DNA of 64,000 nucleotides from Balamuthia mandrillaris (lineage: Eukaryota > Discosea > Longamoebia > Balamuthiidae), in contig JAVKOQ010000020.1 of NCBI GenBank assembly GCA_031835245.1, positions 2,501 through 66,500 of the forward strand, given 5' to 3'. Positions 1 to 11,224 of this stretch are shown here, piece after piece. Position 1 is the first letter of the stretch, and each line of letters opens with the position of its first letter. The translations under genes and the position numbers were made by a program. The notes under the pieces are model-generated. The model did no database searches, was not told where the DNA came from, and was given only the letters and a program-made list of their open reading frames with translations.

Positions 1-399
1 CGCAGAGCGCTTCAGCGACAACAATTGTTATCCAGTCGACTCAAATATCGAAAGAATGGCCATCGGCAACGGATCGCTTGGCAGGCACCAGAAATCCGTA
101 GACTTGTCACTTGGCGCTTGCGTGATGAATGGTCTTGGTTGGAGATTGCCAAACACTTGCCTACCCAACGTCGAACCAACAATGATTGCTATGATAAATG
201 GCGCAATCTCCTCACAGAATTCTCCAACAATCTGGACGCTTTGAAGGCCAAATACTTGGTGGCCCACGATGAGGACTTTGACAAATCGGATGATGATGAT
301 GATAATGACAACACTTCCTCCCCATCATCATCTCCTACTTCTACTACCACTACAGTTATATCCATCTTGGATGAAGAGGAAGAGACAGAGGAGAAATGA
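1..399 (+). CDS. Myb/SANT-like DNA-binding protein, 3' part (5' end outside window)
   Basis: The reading frame is open to the left edge, so the start lies outside the window; the stop is TGA at 397-399. The first ~85 visible residues are basic and carry the spaced tryptophans of a Myb/SANT or trihelix-type helix-turn-helix (W..PEIRRLV.WRL..EWSWLEIAKHL followed by C.DKWRNLL). This suggests a nuclear DNA-binding factor. The C-terminal third is low complexity: an Asp-rich run, a Ser/Thr/Pro run and an acidic tail. The 3' flank continues as a GAT/ATG trinucleotide run. The family call rests on the tryptophan spacing and the basic helices only, and the target is unknown. Because only one repeat is visible, it could also be an MSANTD-type protein. 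Confidence 0.6.
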   Translation, partial: RRALQRQQLLSSRLKYRKNGHRQRIAWQAPEIRRLVTWRLRDEWSWLEIAKHLPTQRRTNNDCYDKWRNLLTEFSNNLDALKAKYLVAHDEDFDKSDDDDDNDNTSSPSSSPTSTTTTVISILDEEEETEEK

Positions 400-568
400 T
401 GATGATGATGATGATATTATGATTATATCTTGTTAGATTATATAGGTATTCCTATACAAAAATTGAAAAAATTGCTACTTTGACCCACTTTATCCGTTAG
501 ACTTATAGACTTAGAGTTTTATAGAATGGACCATGGGGAGTTGAATGCCGTAGGTTCTGAGTACCCGC
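400..568. other. Short intergenic stretch, no gene seen
   Basis: This is AT-rich sequence downstream of the Myb-like gene, starting with a (GAT)n run at about 397-415. No coding signature, RNA gene or mobile element was recognised. Confidence 0.5.
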
Positions 569-585
569 CCCTAACCCTAACCCTA
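569..585 (-). repeat. Interstitial telomere-type repeat (CCCTAA)2CCCTA
   Basis: Plus strand 569-585 reads CCCTAACCCTAACCCTA, which is 2.8 units of the TTAGGG repeat on the minus strand. Its G-rich strand points toward lower coordinates, directly continuing the 3' side of the broken GT90 pseudogene. A 17-nt perfect match is not expected by chance in 64 kb. It may be a double-strand-break repair or telomere-healing scar, or a telobox-like promoter element. Confidence 0.75.
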
Positions 586-587
586 CC

Positions 588-1358
588 AGAGCACTACTGA
601 TGTCCCACAAGCCAACTGCTGTGCCAACTGGTCAGGAGAAGAGTTGCCATCCATCACCACTACAGCCTGGTATATGCTGCATTATTGTTCCATGGAGATA
701 GGCTCAGCTAGAAGCTGGCCTTCTTTGCCATCTCCTTGGTCAATGCGAAAAGCTTCCATTTCTTGTTTGGGCTCTTCATTTGCACAAATCCTGAGAAGCC
801 TGCATCCAACAGGTCAGGATATTGCAAAGAGAAGATGACTAATGTGGTGCGAAGCAAGTTTCCAGGTGTCCACAGTATAGACTCCTCCTGTTGTGGTTCC
901 TCTCCACACTGCCTGCCTTTTCTTTTGCTCAAACGGATGCTCCAACCCCAGCTTGGCGTCACTCAGAAGCGTTCTTGGGTTTCACAGAGGTTCTATTGAA
1001 AATCAGGAAGGTGTGGTGATGCTCTGGCTCATGACAAACGGAAAGTTGCCTTCTGGAGAGACCAATGGCACAGGTCCCCAATCAGGTGAATGGTTCATCG
1101 AAGGTCCTCCTCTCGCTGTTTTCTAACCACGTAATTGTGTCTTGACGTTACAGACGGAGGGAAGGGAGGGGCTGCCATGGGTGGTGTTGCGTCAGTGTGC
1201 AGCTGAAAGGGAGCAGGAACAAAGGATCCAGTTCTTTCTGGGCAGGGGGAGGGGAACGGTTGCCGCTGCAAGGTCGTGCTGCTGACCACAAGCATCACTC
1301 CAACCACTCCTTGCCATTGGGAAATTGTCAAATCGTAAAAATGTAAAATTATTGCCAA
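588..1358 (-). pseudogene. GT90 (CAP10/POGLUT-like) glycosyltransferase pseudogene
   Basis: Read on the minus strand, pieces of a family-90 glycosyltransferase lie in order but in different frames. The first is DWGPVPLVSPEGNFPFVMSQ (about 1100-1040), then AVWRGTTTGGVYTVDTW (about 915-865). Next come YPDLLDAGFSGFVQ (about 820-780) and YQAVVVMDGNSS, then LACGTSVVLW (about 665-590). The W-R-G-T/S-T-T-G-G block and the DGN block are hallmarks of the GT90 catalytic region. At least three in-frame stops or frame changes separate these blocks without plausible splice sites, so this is a decayed host gene. The homology ends at the telomere-type repeat. An 88-codon open stretch at 1095-1358 may be its decayed N-terminal part. 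The family call is by motif recognition, and an intron-rich functional gene is a less likely alternative. Confidence 0.6.
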
Positions 1359-1415
1359 AATTGAAATTCAAGAAGGAAACAAAGGTACAATGCAGAGAGT
1401 TAGAGCCAACCCTCG

Positions 1416-3606
1416 TTATAGTGAAGAAGAAAGTTCGGGAACGGGTGTGGGGGTTGCTGGTGTGCCGTGAACCCGGAAACGATACACGCAGGTATAGTCC
1501 TTATTGCCGTAATTGGAGAGCACCTCCAGCCGAATGGCCTTGAAGCCACGGGCTGGGATTTTGTCCTTGTTCTGTTGCACAAACAGAGAAAGCAAGAAAC
1601 AACAAGAGGGTGAGAACGAACGAACAAAGCAAGAAAGAGTTAAGGCTGCTCATACATCTACAGAGAATGTTTGCACTTGCCGACCGTTGATGTCATATGT
1701 GTATTCTCCAAGCTTGACTCCGATGCCGTCCTTGTCTTCATATCCCTATTTTGTTTTCAAATTTCAGAGACGAACAGAAGAAGCTTGCATCAACAAACAA
1801 CAACGTACGTATACTAAAAAGTTTTGGGGAGCGCTGGTAAAATCGCGGGCTACACCACGAGACACGTGGTCCAAAGAGAACTCTGAAGGCAGCACTGGTT
1901 GAGGGAGCTCGATGGTCACAAAGCCATGACTGCCCGGGAAGGCCCAACAGTGTCCAAGGGCGTTGCTTGGCTGCGGGAAAAGGCAATCGAAGTGAGTAAC
2001 AAGGAGAGAGCAGAGAGCAGAGAGCAGAGAGCAGAGAGAAACCATTAGGATAACAGTCGGAGATTCGGATGACTTGCCAGACAACCAATCAAGGAAGCCC
2101 CTCTGATAAGAGGGAGAGGTGTAACTGAAAATTATGCGAGCGCCTCCAGACTCCAACGCGTAGTCAGTCTTGTTCAACCTGTCCGCCGCGAACTTCTCCA
2201 ACTCGTTCCAAATGAGCTGAATTACCACGTCGTTGGACAGGTCCATTTGTTTTTCGTTGATGTAGCGGGCAATCCTTTGGACCTCTTCTTCCGTCAGCTC
2301 AACCTTGGCAGCAGGTTGGTCTTGTTGTTGCTGCTTTAACTGCTCTGTCACTTTTTCCAGTTGATCTTTGAGATTCATTAGCTCCTTGTTGAGTCCATCA
2401 ACGTCGACTCGGTCGTGATCAGCTGAGAGCGCTTTGATTTGTGCAACCAAAGCAACGTATTCGTCTTCAAGCCTCTGCACCTCTGCACCCAACTTGCTCT
2501 GCAACGCCTTTTCCAGCTCGTCTCGAATAGTGGCGAGGTCTGGTTTGCTTCCTTTAACGGTTCCATCAATCCATTGTTGAATGACTTCCTTGTGATGCTC
2601 GAGTTCCGCGGAAAAGTCGATTGCTGGCGTAACCTTGATTTTTGCAACTTCATCTTTAACAATTTGTTGGATGTCAGCAATGTCGACACTTCCTTGTGCT
2701 CTGTCATCACTCAGTTTAATGTGTGCGATGGCGGTTTCCAGCTGCTCCCTGAGTTGCTCGTCAAGCCTTTCTGTCAACTGACCGTTGTTCTCTACAAGCT
2801 TACGCTTAACCGCCTCCATGAATGTATCCTGTAATTGTTTGCGATCTTCATCGCTGAGAGAGGTCTAGCCAACATTGGTTGGATTAGATAAGAACAATGC
2901 TGCTGAAAGGTGTTGTACGCAGGAAGAACTCTACCTTCAAAACTTTGAGGTCCTCCAGAGTGGCGAAGCGATGGTTGGCCCAACCTTGGAGGGAGTCTTC
3001 GATTGTGCTGGCTAACTTCTTTTCCAGCTCAGCCAGAGTCTTTTTGGCAACTTCAAGTTCTTCTTTCGTTGGGACGTCGTTTTTGATGAAAGCCTCCAAC
3101 TGGGTGTACGCCTCCTTCAGCCCAGTTAATTCACGCATGTCGGCATCTCGTTGCCTTTGCAGCGATCTTACTTCTGGATTCACTTTCGATAAAATCAACT
3201 CTTCAATTCGCTGCAAACAAAATAGCCACGTTTAACACAAATAATCAAAACTAAAAAGGCAAAGACTAAATGGCAAGTTGCAGGAAGCATTAAACAGTGC
3301 AAATCTTACTTTGTGGTCAACTGGAGCCACTTGGCCGGTAGGGTTCCAATTGGCCAACGCTTGGTTGATGAATGATTGCACATCTCCCCGTGTCACTGGA
3401 CTCTTTGTTAATATGTTGACACAGTGAAAGAACAATTAATACATACATGGCTTGTCTTCTGATTGCTTTGCTTCAATCATCTTGGTCAATTTTTGTACTG
3501 CCCTGTCTACAACAGCAATTTCTTCGCTCTGCTTGCTTACACTTTGGATCCGTGTATTATGTTGTTGCAACTCTTGTTCCAAAGCTGTGGAAAAGGAAAG
3601 GGTAGG

Positions 3607-3642
<36 letters not shown>

Positions 3643-4548
3643 GAAAACTAGTTATTCAATGCTGAACAGTAAACTTTTGCCATACCTTCAACACGCGAGT
3701 GTGTAACTGGAGGAAATCTTGCAAAATAGTTTCTCACTTCTGTAGAAACCAGTTCTGGGAGATTGTAGTCGGTGTTGCCTATAACTATTCTTTGGTCTCC
3801 AGTTTGTTGTAGGCCCAAGCTTTGATAGAGGGCCATCACTATAAGAAATGCAAATAACAACAACGCAAGTTGTTTTACCCACTGTAAAAAGGTATCATGA
3901 GCAATAACAGCAGGGCGAATAGAATTGGTAATGGAGGGGAAAGAGGAACCTTCGAAGTAAGAAAGTCCTTTCCATATTTAAGAAGCTTGACGTCAAAGCT
4001 AAGCAACGCCCACAGCAAACTTTTCGCAAAGTCTTGAAGCGCCACCACCGGTGTGGTTAACCATGAAAACATTTCGCGTGCATCTCCGGGCTCCACAAAG
4101 GTTTTCACTGAAAAAAACATAAACGAAGGAGTCACTTGAGAAAGGGTGATAAAAGAGAAGGGATAACATGAGAAGCAACACACACCTGGGGTTTCTGGTA
4201 CGAAGTCGTCGGCTCTTCCGACGGCAACGCGCTCGGATTCTCCAGTCTCGGTTACTCCATTCCCAGCCCCCACAAGATACGCTCCAACACCGGCGCCATT
4301 ATCTTTCTTTTTTGCAGGAGAGCCCAAGTGTTCGTTATTAGGAAGCGGAGACTCCAACCCCTGATAGTGCCGTGTTCGGTAGTAATAGATACGAGGCGTC
4401 GTGCCTCCCAACCCAGAAACCTTCCTGCCACGCCTTCGTGGGGTTCTGTTATGCAGCAGCGGTGTGGGTTACGCACACCAAAACAAAAAAATACCAAACA
4501 AAAACAAACAAACAGTGGGAGTGAACGGAAAACGCACGTTTCGGACAT
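1416..4548 (-). CDS. SUN-domain inner nuclear membrane protein (LINC complex), multi-exon
   Basis: Exon 1 (4514-4548) encodes MSETCVFRSLPL and splices in phase to an Arg-rich segment. That suits a nucleoplasmic N-terminus. A hydrophobic segment (LPILFALLLLLMIPF, about 3885-3930) is the membrane anchor. Several exons (about 3800 to 2200) then encode a long coiled coil for trimerisation in the perinuclear space. The C-terminal SUN domain begins at DYALESGGARI (about 2130-2165) and continues with CWAFPGSHGFVTIEL and SAPQNF. After an intron comes GVKLGEYTYD, then the last exon with NYGNKDYTCVYRFRVHG, the family's conserved C-terminal block. Stop TAA is at 1416-1418. SUN proteins bind KASH peptides of outer-membrane proteins and couple the cytoskeleton to the nucleus. 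The order anchor, coiled coil, SUN matches animal SUN1/SUN2. The gene is divergent from glycogen phosphorylase. Confidence 0.9.
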
Positions 4549-5437
4549 GTTACTTAAATGTGTGGGGTGTACGAAAGTCTAGCAGAGAGTCCAAAGCACA
4601 GGCCGGTGTGTGGTTCGTTTTCTTGTTCTTTCTCTCTGCTGAATGAAACCAACTGCAGGAAATAAAAAGGGTAAGAAAACGACCACAAATTGTCCAACGG
4701 TGTTTGAGGGGTAGAATTTTGTTTCGCGCCAAAATCAATATCCTTTTGTATTAGGTGACGTCATCGATAGAATATGACGTCAGCACGCCTCTTTGCGGCA
4801 TAATCCTTCACAAGACTTGCTCAGTGACGTCCGTCAAAGAAGGGGAACTTCACAAAGAAGAAGGAGAGACGAACAGCCAACGAGGGCCGGCAGTGGCTGT
4901 GCCCGGTCACCCACGAAAATGGCAAAGGTGTTTCTAAGAAGGATACAATAAGGTGGTAGTGTTGACTAGCAGCATAGCGGGTTAACCCCGCGCCAACCAA
5001 CGTCGTCTGTTGCCCACACGCGCTCTCATCTGCCTGTTTTATCTGTGTCCCTGCGTTCTGGTTGGACAGGTTGTCGGTATTGCCTCCATTTCAAACACCT
5101 TATCAACCAAAATGCTGGTGCCGCGCACCTTTTCGCCAGGCTTCAAGAACATTCCTTGCTCAAACCGCGGCCAATGGGGGGCGGAGAAGAAGCAAAAAAG
5201 CCTAATTCATAATGGTTGCTACTTCCTTTTAATTTTATTAAATCACCGCTAACGGACGAAAGAAAAAAAAACCAAACCACTACAGCACCTCAAAGGCTAC
5301 TATCTCTCTCTTTTTGTTTTTTTGGATTTATAGGGCGTTTTTCCGGGTTACTCTGTCTCATTTTTTTGCCATCTCCGACGACAAAAGTCACTACTTTTTT
5401 TCCATCTCTCGAAACCACCGCCAATCGCCTTCACGCA
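4549..5437. other. Divergent intergenic region between the SUN gene and glycogen phosphorylase
   Basis: This ~890-bp stretch separates two divergently transcribed genes and holds no recognisable gene. Short open frames here lack any family signature. It contains paired TGACGTCA palindromes, listed separately, and likely serves as a bidirectional promoter. Confidence 0.6.
4756..4782. promoter_or_regulatory. Two perfect CRE palindromes (TGACGTCA)
   Basis: TGACGTCA occurs at 4756-4763 and again at 4775-4782, 19 bp apart start to start, which is about two helical turns. A related TGACGTCC lies at 4825-4832. This octamer is the consensus for CREB/ATF-type bZIP dimers. They sit about 210-235 bp upstream of the SUN start codon and 660 bp upstream of the glycogen phosphorylase start. 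A regulatory role is inference. Confidence 0.5.
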
Positions 5438-6104
5438 ATGCAGAACCCAGCAAGCTCATCTTCCGTCAGGTAAGCTTCGTTCACTTGCGCTTGTCTCCTT
5501 TTTTTTCTAGTTTTGCCGACTCGCGAGTAGCGGAGTATCATTTGGTTTTTGTTGTAGTGTTTTTTAAAACACCCGCTAATGTTAATCTTTCAACAAAGCA
5601 ACAAATCCGTCGAGTTGTGGAACTTGTTAAGCAGCGGTGGTGCTTATGGTTCGTTTCACTACTTGATTTCTTTCTCTGGTCAATGAATGGGCTTTTTCTC
5701 ACTGTTTGTTCCCCACTCTGACAGATATGGTCGAGCTGCAAAAGCGGTTCATCTACCACGCCCAAACCACCGTTGGAGCTCGTTCCCCCGAGCTTACTCC
5801 ACTGCAAGCCTACAAGGCTCTCGCTCACAGGTTTATTTCTTCTTTGTTCCTTTCTGCCTTTTTTGGCCGCTCACCCTTTTTTTTTTTTTGAACAACAGCG
5901 TGCGTGAAGATGTGGTGCGGCGGATGAATGACACACAGCTGAAACTCTCTCGTTCAAAGGAAGGCAAAGAGGTCTGCTACCTTTCTCTTGAGTTCCTTAT
6001 GGGACGCTCCCTCCAGAACGCCATCCGCAACCTCGACGTAAAGAGTCCTTATGGAGATGCCATTCTTGCTTTGGGCTACCATTTGGAGGATCTTTATGAG
6101 CAAG

Positions 6105-6135
<31 letters not shown>

Positions 6136-9100
6136 TGCACTTCTACTTGTTCCCTCCCTCCCCTTCTTCTTTGGTCGTTTTCTTCTTCAAATGTCGCCTG
6201 ACAGAAGTATGGCTCCTCTTAGGAATGTGACGCTGGCTTGGGGAATGGTGGCTTGGGTCGCCTGGCGGCCTGCTTCATGGACTCCTTGGCCTCATTGAAC
6301 CTGCACGGATGGGGCTATGGCTTGCGCTATCGCTACGGCATCTTTAAGCAAGCCATTGAGGGTGGTAAACAAGTTGAATACCCCGACCCGTGGTTGGCCG
6401 CCGGTAATCCTTGGGAGGTGGAACGTCATGATGTTGTCTACCCTGTTCGTTTCTTCGGCCATTCGCAAATGACGGAGGCAGGCGACAAGGTTTTCCTTGC
6501 TTAGTTTCCTTCCCTCTGTTTATTTGTTGACTTTTTTTTTGTGTCTTTTCATCTAGTGGGAATGGGTGGGTGGTGAGGTTGTATACGCACAGGCGTATGA
6601 CATGCCAGTGCCTGGCTACCGTACCCACAACACGTTGACAATTCGTCTTTGGAGTGCTAAATCTGCTCAGGTAAAATTTCTTCCGCCTCTCTTCTATTCC
6701 GTGATCGAACTAACTTCCTTCATAATATTGCACGAACACAGGACTTCAATCTTTCAGAGTTTAACGCTGGACATCACGTGAAAGCCTTTGAAGAAAGAGA
6801 AAAGGCGGAGAGTATCACCAGTGTGCTCTATCCGAATGACAACCACCCCGAAGGCATGCCTTTGCGTGCACATCCTGCTGTTTCCCTGTCTACTCACGCC
6901 TTACTAACGTCGTTCTCTCTCTCTCTCTCTCTCTCTCCCCAATACAGGAAAGGAGCTACGCTTGAAGCAACAGTATTTGTTTGTCAGCGCTACCATTCAA
7001 GACATTCTCTATAGGTTCAAAGTGAGAAACCTGCAGTTTATTTTGGGAGACGAGTCCTCTGCCTCATCCCAAACAAGAAACCAGATCATCGCCGTAAAGC
7101 TTGGTTGCAGAGCAAATACAAGAGCCATTCTTGAACGCTTGACGCAGCAATCCATCATGCAACTCAATGACACGCACCCTACACTCAGCATCCCAGAACT
7201 TATGCGCATTTTGATGGATGAAGAGGTCAGTTATCTTCTTTTTTTCTGTTTCTCTTCCGTGGTGTTCAATGCTTAAAACGTTATTTATTCTCACTTCCAA
7301 AGGGCACATCGTGGGATGAGGCGTGGGATACCTGCACTGAAATGTGCGCCTACACTAATCACACTGTATTGCCCGAAGCTCTAGAGAAGTGGCCCGTTCA
7401 TCTTGTGGGAACTATGCTACCTAGACATCTTCAAATTATCTTTGAGATCAACCGCCGCTTTTTGGACCACATGCAAGACGCCATCGATGAAACCAGCATT
7501 CAAGCGATTCGTAATGCCTCCATCATCGAAGAAGGAGAGGAAAAGCACATCAAGATGGCTAATTTGGCCATCATTGGATCCCTTGGATCCAAGTATGTGA
7601 ACGGCGTCGCTGCCATTCATACCGGCTTGCTGAAGACCATGGTACATATTTTCGCCTTCAGGTTTTGCTGATGAACTGTTTGTTGACCAGGACTCACATC
7701 CCAATCATCACAGGTATTTCCTGAGTTTTACACTTTGTGGCCAAAGAAGTTCCAAAACAAAACCAATGGCATCACACCAAGAAGGTTTGCTCATTAATTT
7801 GTTCTTTGCTTCTTTTCTAACCTCTACTTCTCTTGGCAGGTGGTTGAACCAAGCAAACCCTGCTCTGACTGCTTTATTGGAGGAAACTTTAGGCAACTCC
7901 AATTTCGTTCAGCAGTTGAGCCAGTTGCAAAAGTTGCGACAGTTTGCTGATGACGCTGAGTTCCAGCAAAGATTTGTTGCTGTAAAACAGCAGAACAAGA
8001 AGCGATTGGCAGCTCACATCAAACAACTGATGGGAGAGGATGTTAATCCAGACGCGCTCTTTGATATTCAGATTAAACGCATCCACGAGTATAAACGGCA
8101 GTTAATGAACATTTTAAGGTATTTACTTTTTTTTCAAAAAAACTTTTGAGTAGTATCGTTCTCTGTTCATGTTCGTCTTCAACAGCAGCTAACCATACCT
8201 AACTTCAAAAGTGTAATCGACCGGTATCGCTCCATCAAGCAAATGTCGGCAGAGGAAAGAGTACAAGTGGTGCCACGCGTGGTGCTTTTTGCAGGAAAGG
8301 CTGCTCCTGGCTACTTCATTGCCAAGATGATCATTAACCTCATCAACAACGTGTCGGAGGTTGTGAACAAAGACCCTGAAGTTGGAGATTTGCTCAAAGT
8401 CTTCTTTCTGCCAAACTACTCCGTTTCTCAGGCGGAGGTGTTGATTCCTGGTGCTGATTTGTCGCAACAAACTTCCACTGCCGGTATGGAAGCTTCTGGC
8501 ACTGGGTATCTATTTCTCTCTTTCTCAACCTTTTGTTGTTTCTCTCATTTTCTCCTGTTTGTTATTCAGCGGCTAACTTTTTTGACATCATAATACAGAA
8601 ACATGAAATTTGCGTTGAATGGTGCTCTGATAATAGGGACTTTGGATGGAGCTAATATTGAGATCAAAGACGAGATAGGAAAGGACAATATCTTTATTTT
8701 TGGCGCGACCGCCGACGAGGTTCAAGATATTCGCAAGCAACAAAGGTACATTCTGTTTTCTTAAGCTTTCAACGTATACTTTAAAGGAACAGACGAGAGA
8801 GAATGAAGGGGAGGGGGGAAGAATGATGACATATAATATTTTATGGAGATGCTCTGATCTGCAGTGAAGACTTACCTTCAAGAATCTCAACGAACTCTGA
8901 AGCAGATGGACAAGAATACTTTTACGCGCTGTTGAATTGCCGTCAGAACTAACTTCTCTCTCTTGCAAATGAAACGTTGAAACAACAGTGAAGGCAAAGC
9001 AAAAGTTGATGAGCGATTCCAACAAGTACTGGCCATGATAGAATCGGGCTTCTTCGGCGACGCCCAAACCTTCCAACCCTTGTTAGAAAAGCTGCGCCCT

Positions 9101-9477
9101 GAAAATGACTACTTCTTGGTGCAACATGACTTCGCTACTTATATCCTTTTTTACTTTTCTCATTCCTTTTTACCCCCTGTCTCTCATTCTTTCTCATTTG
9201 CCTTAACTTCTTGTTCACATCTGGAAGCTCAGCAACGCGTTGATGAAAGCTATAAGGACAAGCAGCGATGGGCAAAAATGAGCATTCTCAGCACAGCAGG
9301 CTCTGGCTTCTTCTCCAGTGATCGCACCATCCAACAATATGCTGACCAGATTTGGAACATTCGGGTGGGTAGCTCCCATTTTCATTATCCCCTTTTGTTA
9401 CGTTCCGCCCTCTAAAACCTATGTCTTATTTTCTGTCGATTGCCCCAAAAAAGCCTCTGGAGATGCGGGAAGAGTGA
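5438..9477 (+). CDS. PYG: Glycogen phosphorylase (GT35), multi-exon
   Basis: This enzyme releases glucose-1-phosphate from glycogen by phosphorolysis in the cytosol and needs pyridoxal phosphate. Conserved blocks appear in order: [15 protein letters not shown] (about 5980), [20 protein letters not shown] (about 6240), [16 protein letters not shown] (about 7165), and RRFLDHM with NLAIIGS (about 7460-7575). These are followed by [12 protein letters not shown] (about 8080), [11 protein letters not shown] (about 8295) and [16 protein letters not shown] (8490-8630). The lysine of GNMK is the PLP-binding residue, and an intron (about 8505-8598) splits this signature. About 16 exons are visible. The last encodes PLEMREE with stop TGA at 9475-9477. 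The start ATG at 5438 is tentative because the first two or three exons are short and weakly conserved. The intron after NDNHPEG (about 6855) best fits a GC-AG junction, because that keeps the conserved [13 protein letters not shown] block intact. Confidence 0.93.
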
Positions 9478-9764
9478 CTTCCACACACCTGACTGCAACC
9501 CACCAGCAATACAATTGTAGCTACTAACATTTTTGAATTTTTACTAATAATAACAATGGTCAAAATATAATCATTATATGTTTAAAGTAATGGATTGGTT
9601 GTTCTATATTAATTAAACCAACAACCAGGCTACTCCATTTTTTTGTTGTTGTGCACACCCGATAAAAAAAAAAACAAGACTAGCGAAAGAGAGAAAGACT
9701 AACCACAGCATTACAATAGAACTCTGGTGATAGATAGCCTGTTCGCCACTCCGAAGAAGCAGAG
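9478..9764. other. Intergenic gap before the myosin gene
   Basis: An AT-rich 3' flank of the phosphorylase gene runs into the myosin 5' region. No gene or structured RNA was seen. Confidence 0.5.
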
Positions 9765-10416
9765 ATGAGCGAAGAAGCAACCGCAGCAGCGGAAGCCGCT
9801 CCAGCTTCTTCTGCGGAGGGCATTGAAAACATGATCCACCTACAAACCATGACCGAAGAAACCATTCTGCAAAACTTAAAAGTGCGGTACAATGACAAGA
9901 AAATTTATGTGAGTATCTTCTCTCTCTCTCTGTCTCTCTCTCTCTGTCTCTCTCTCTGTCTCTCTTCTTGCTCACCTCTTGCTTTCTCTCCTCTGGCGTC
10001 TCTGCCCCGCCGAACAGACTTACACGGGTTCCATTCTAGTGAGCGTAAATCCCTACGAGGAATTGCCCATTTACACAACGGAGGTGGCCCGTTCCTACAT
10101 AAACCAACCTATGGGGGAGATGCCGCCACACGTCTTCGCCATTGCGGACGAGGCCTATCGCTGCATGCTCCGCGATGGCAGCAACCAGTCTGTCATCATC
10201 AGCGGAGAGTCGGGAGCTGGCAAAACGGAGGCCACCAAGCTCATGCTCCAGTTTTTGGCTTTCAAGACGCGAAGCGAACAGGTTGGCAAGAAACAGACGG
10301 AGAACCTTGTCGAGCAGTTGTTGCTGGAGTCCAGCCCTATTTTGGAGGCGTTTGGTAACGCCAAGACCGTTCGTAACGATAATTCGAGTCGCTTTGTACG
10401 TTTGTTTTTTGCTTGC

Positions 10417-10453
<37 letters not shown>

Positions 10454-11182
10454 CTCTCTCTCTCTCCTCTGGTTCTCCTTTCTCCTCTTTTGTCTCCGCT
10501 CCTTGCTTTCTCTCTCTGTCTCGTTCCTTTTCTTCACTTGGCCTTTTTTTTTTGCAACTAAAAATAAATGAAAAAAATAAAAAAAAAAAAGGGCAAGTAC
10601 ATAAACATCCAGTTCGACCAACGGGGAGCCATCGTTGGCGCCAAGATCGAAAACTGTTGGTGATTCACCTCCCTTTCACTCGCTTGCTTTCACTAATGCT
10701 TCTCTCTCTCTCTCTCTCTCTCTCTCTTGCTGCCCATATCCGCCTGGTTTGAAAATAACAAAAGATCTGCTTGAAAAGGTTTGATCCGTTGAGGTGGTTT
10801 TATCCGAGCGAGCTACTTAACTATCGCAAAACAAAACAAAAAACAACAGAGCAGACTAGCCTATCAAGCTCCCGATGAAAGAAACTATCATATCTTCTAC
10901 GCCCTGTGCCGAGGCCTTTCCGAGGAGGATAGAGGTATATGCTTGCTTCCCTGTAGCTTGCCATCACTGCTTGAGCGTTGTGTGTTAACTAAATGTATTG
11001 GGTGTGCTACAGAGCAGTGGCATATTGGGCCTCCAGAAAGCTTTCATTATCTCAACCAGAGCGGCTGCACTACCATCAAAGGTGTTGACGACGCAAAAGA
11101 CTTGAAAGACATCAAGGTGCATCTCTCGCTGTTGCTCCTACTCGCCCTTAATTAACGCTCATCTCCTTTTCTCTTCCCCCCT

Positions 11183-11224
<42 letters not shown>

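Noticed and set aside
4328-5252. Several short frames on both strands
   Set aside because: None shows domain signatures. They overlap the SUN exon 1 region or the divergent promoter.
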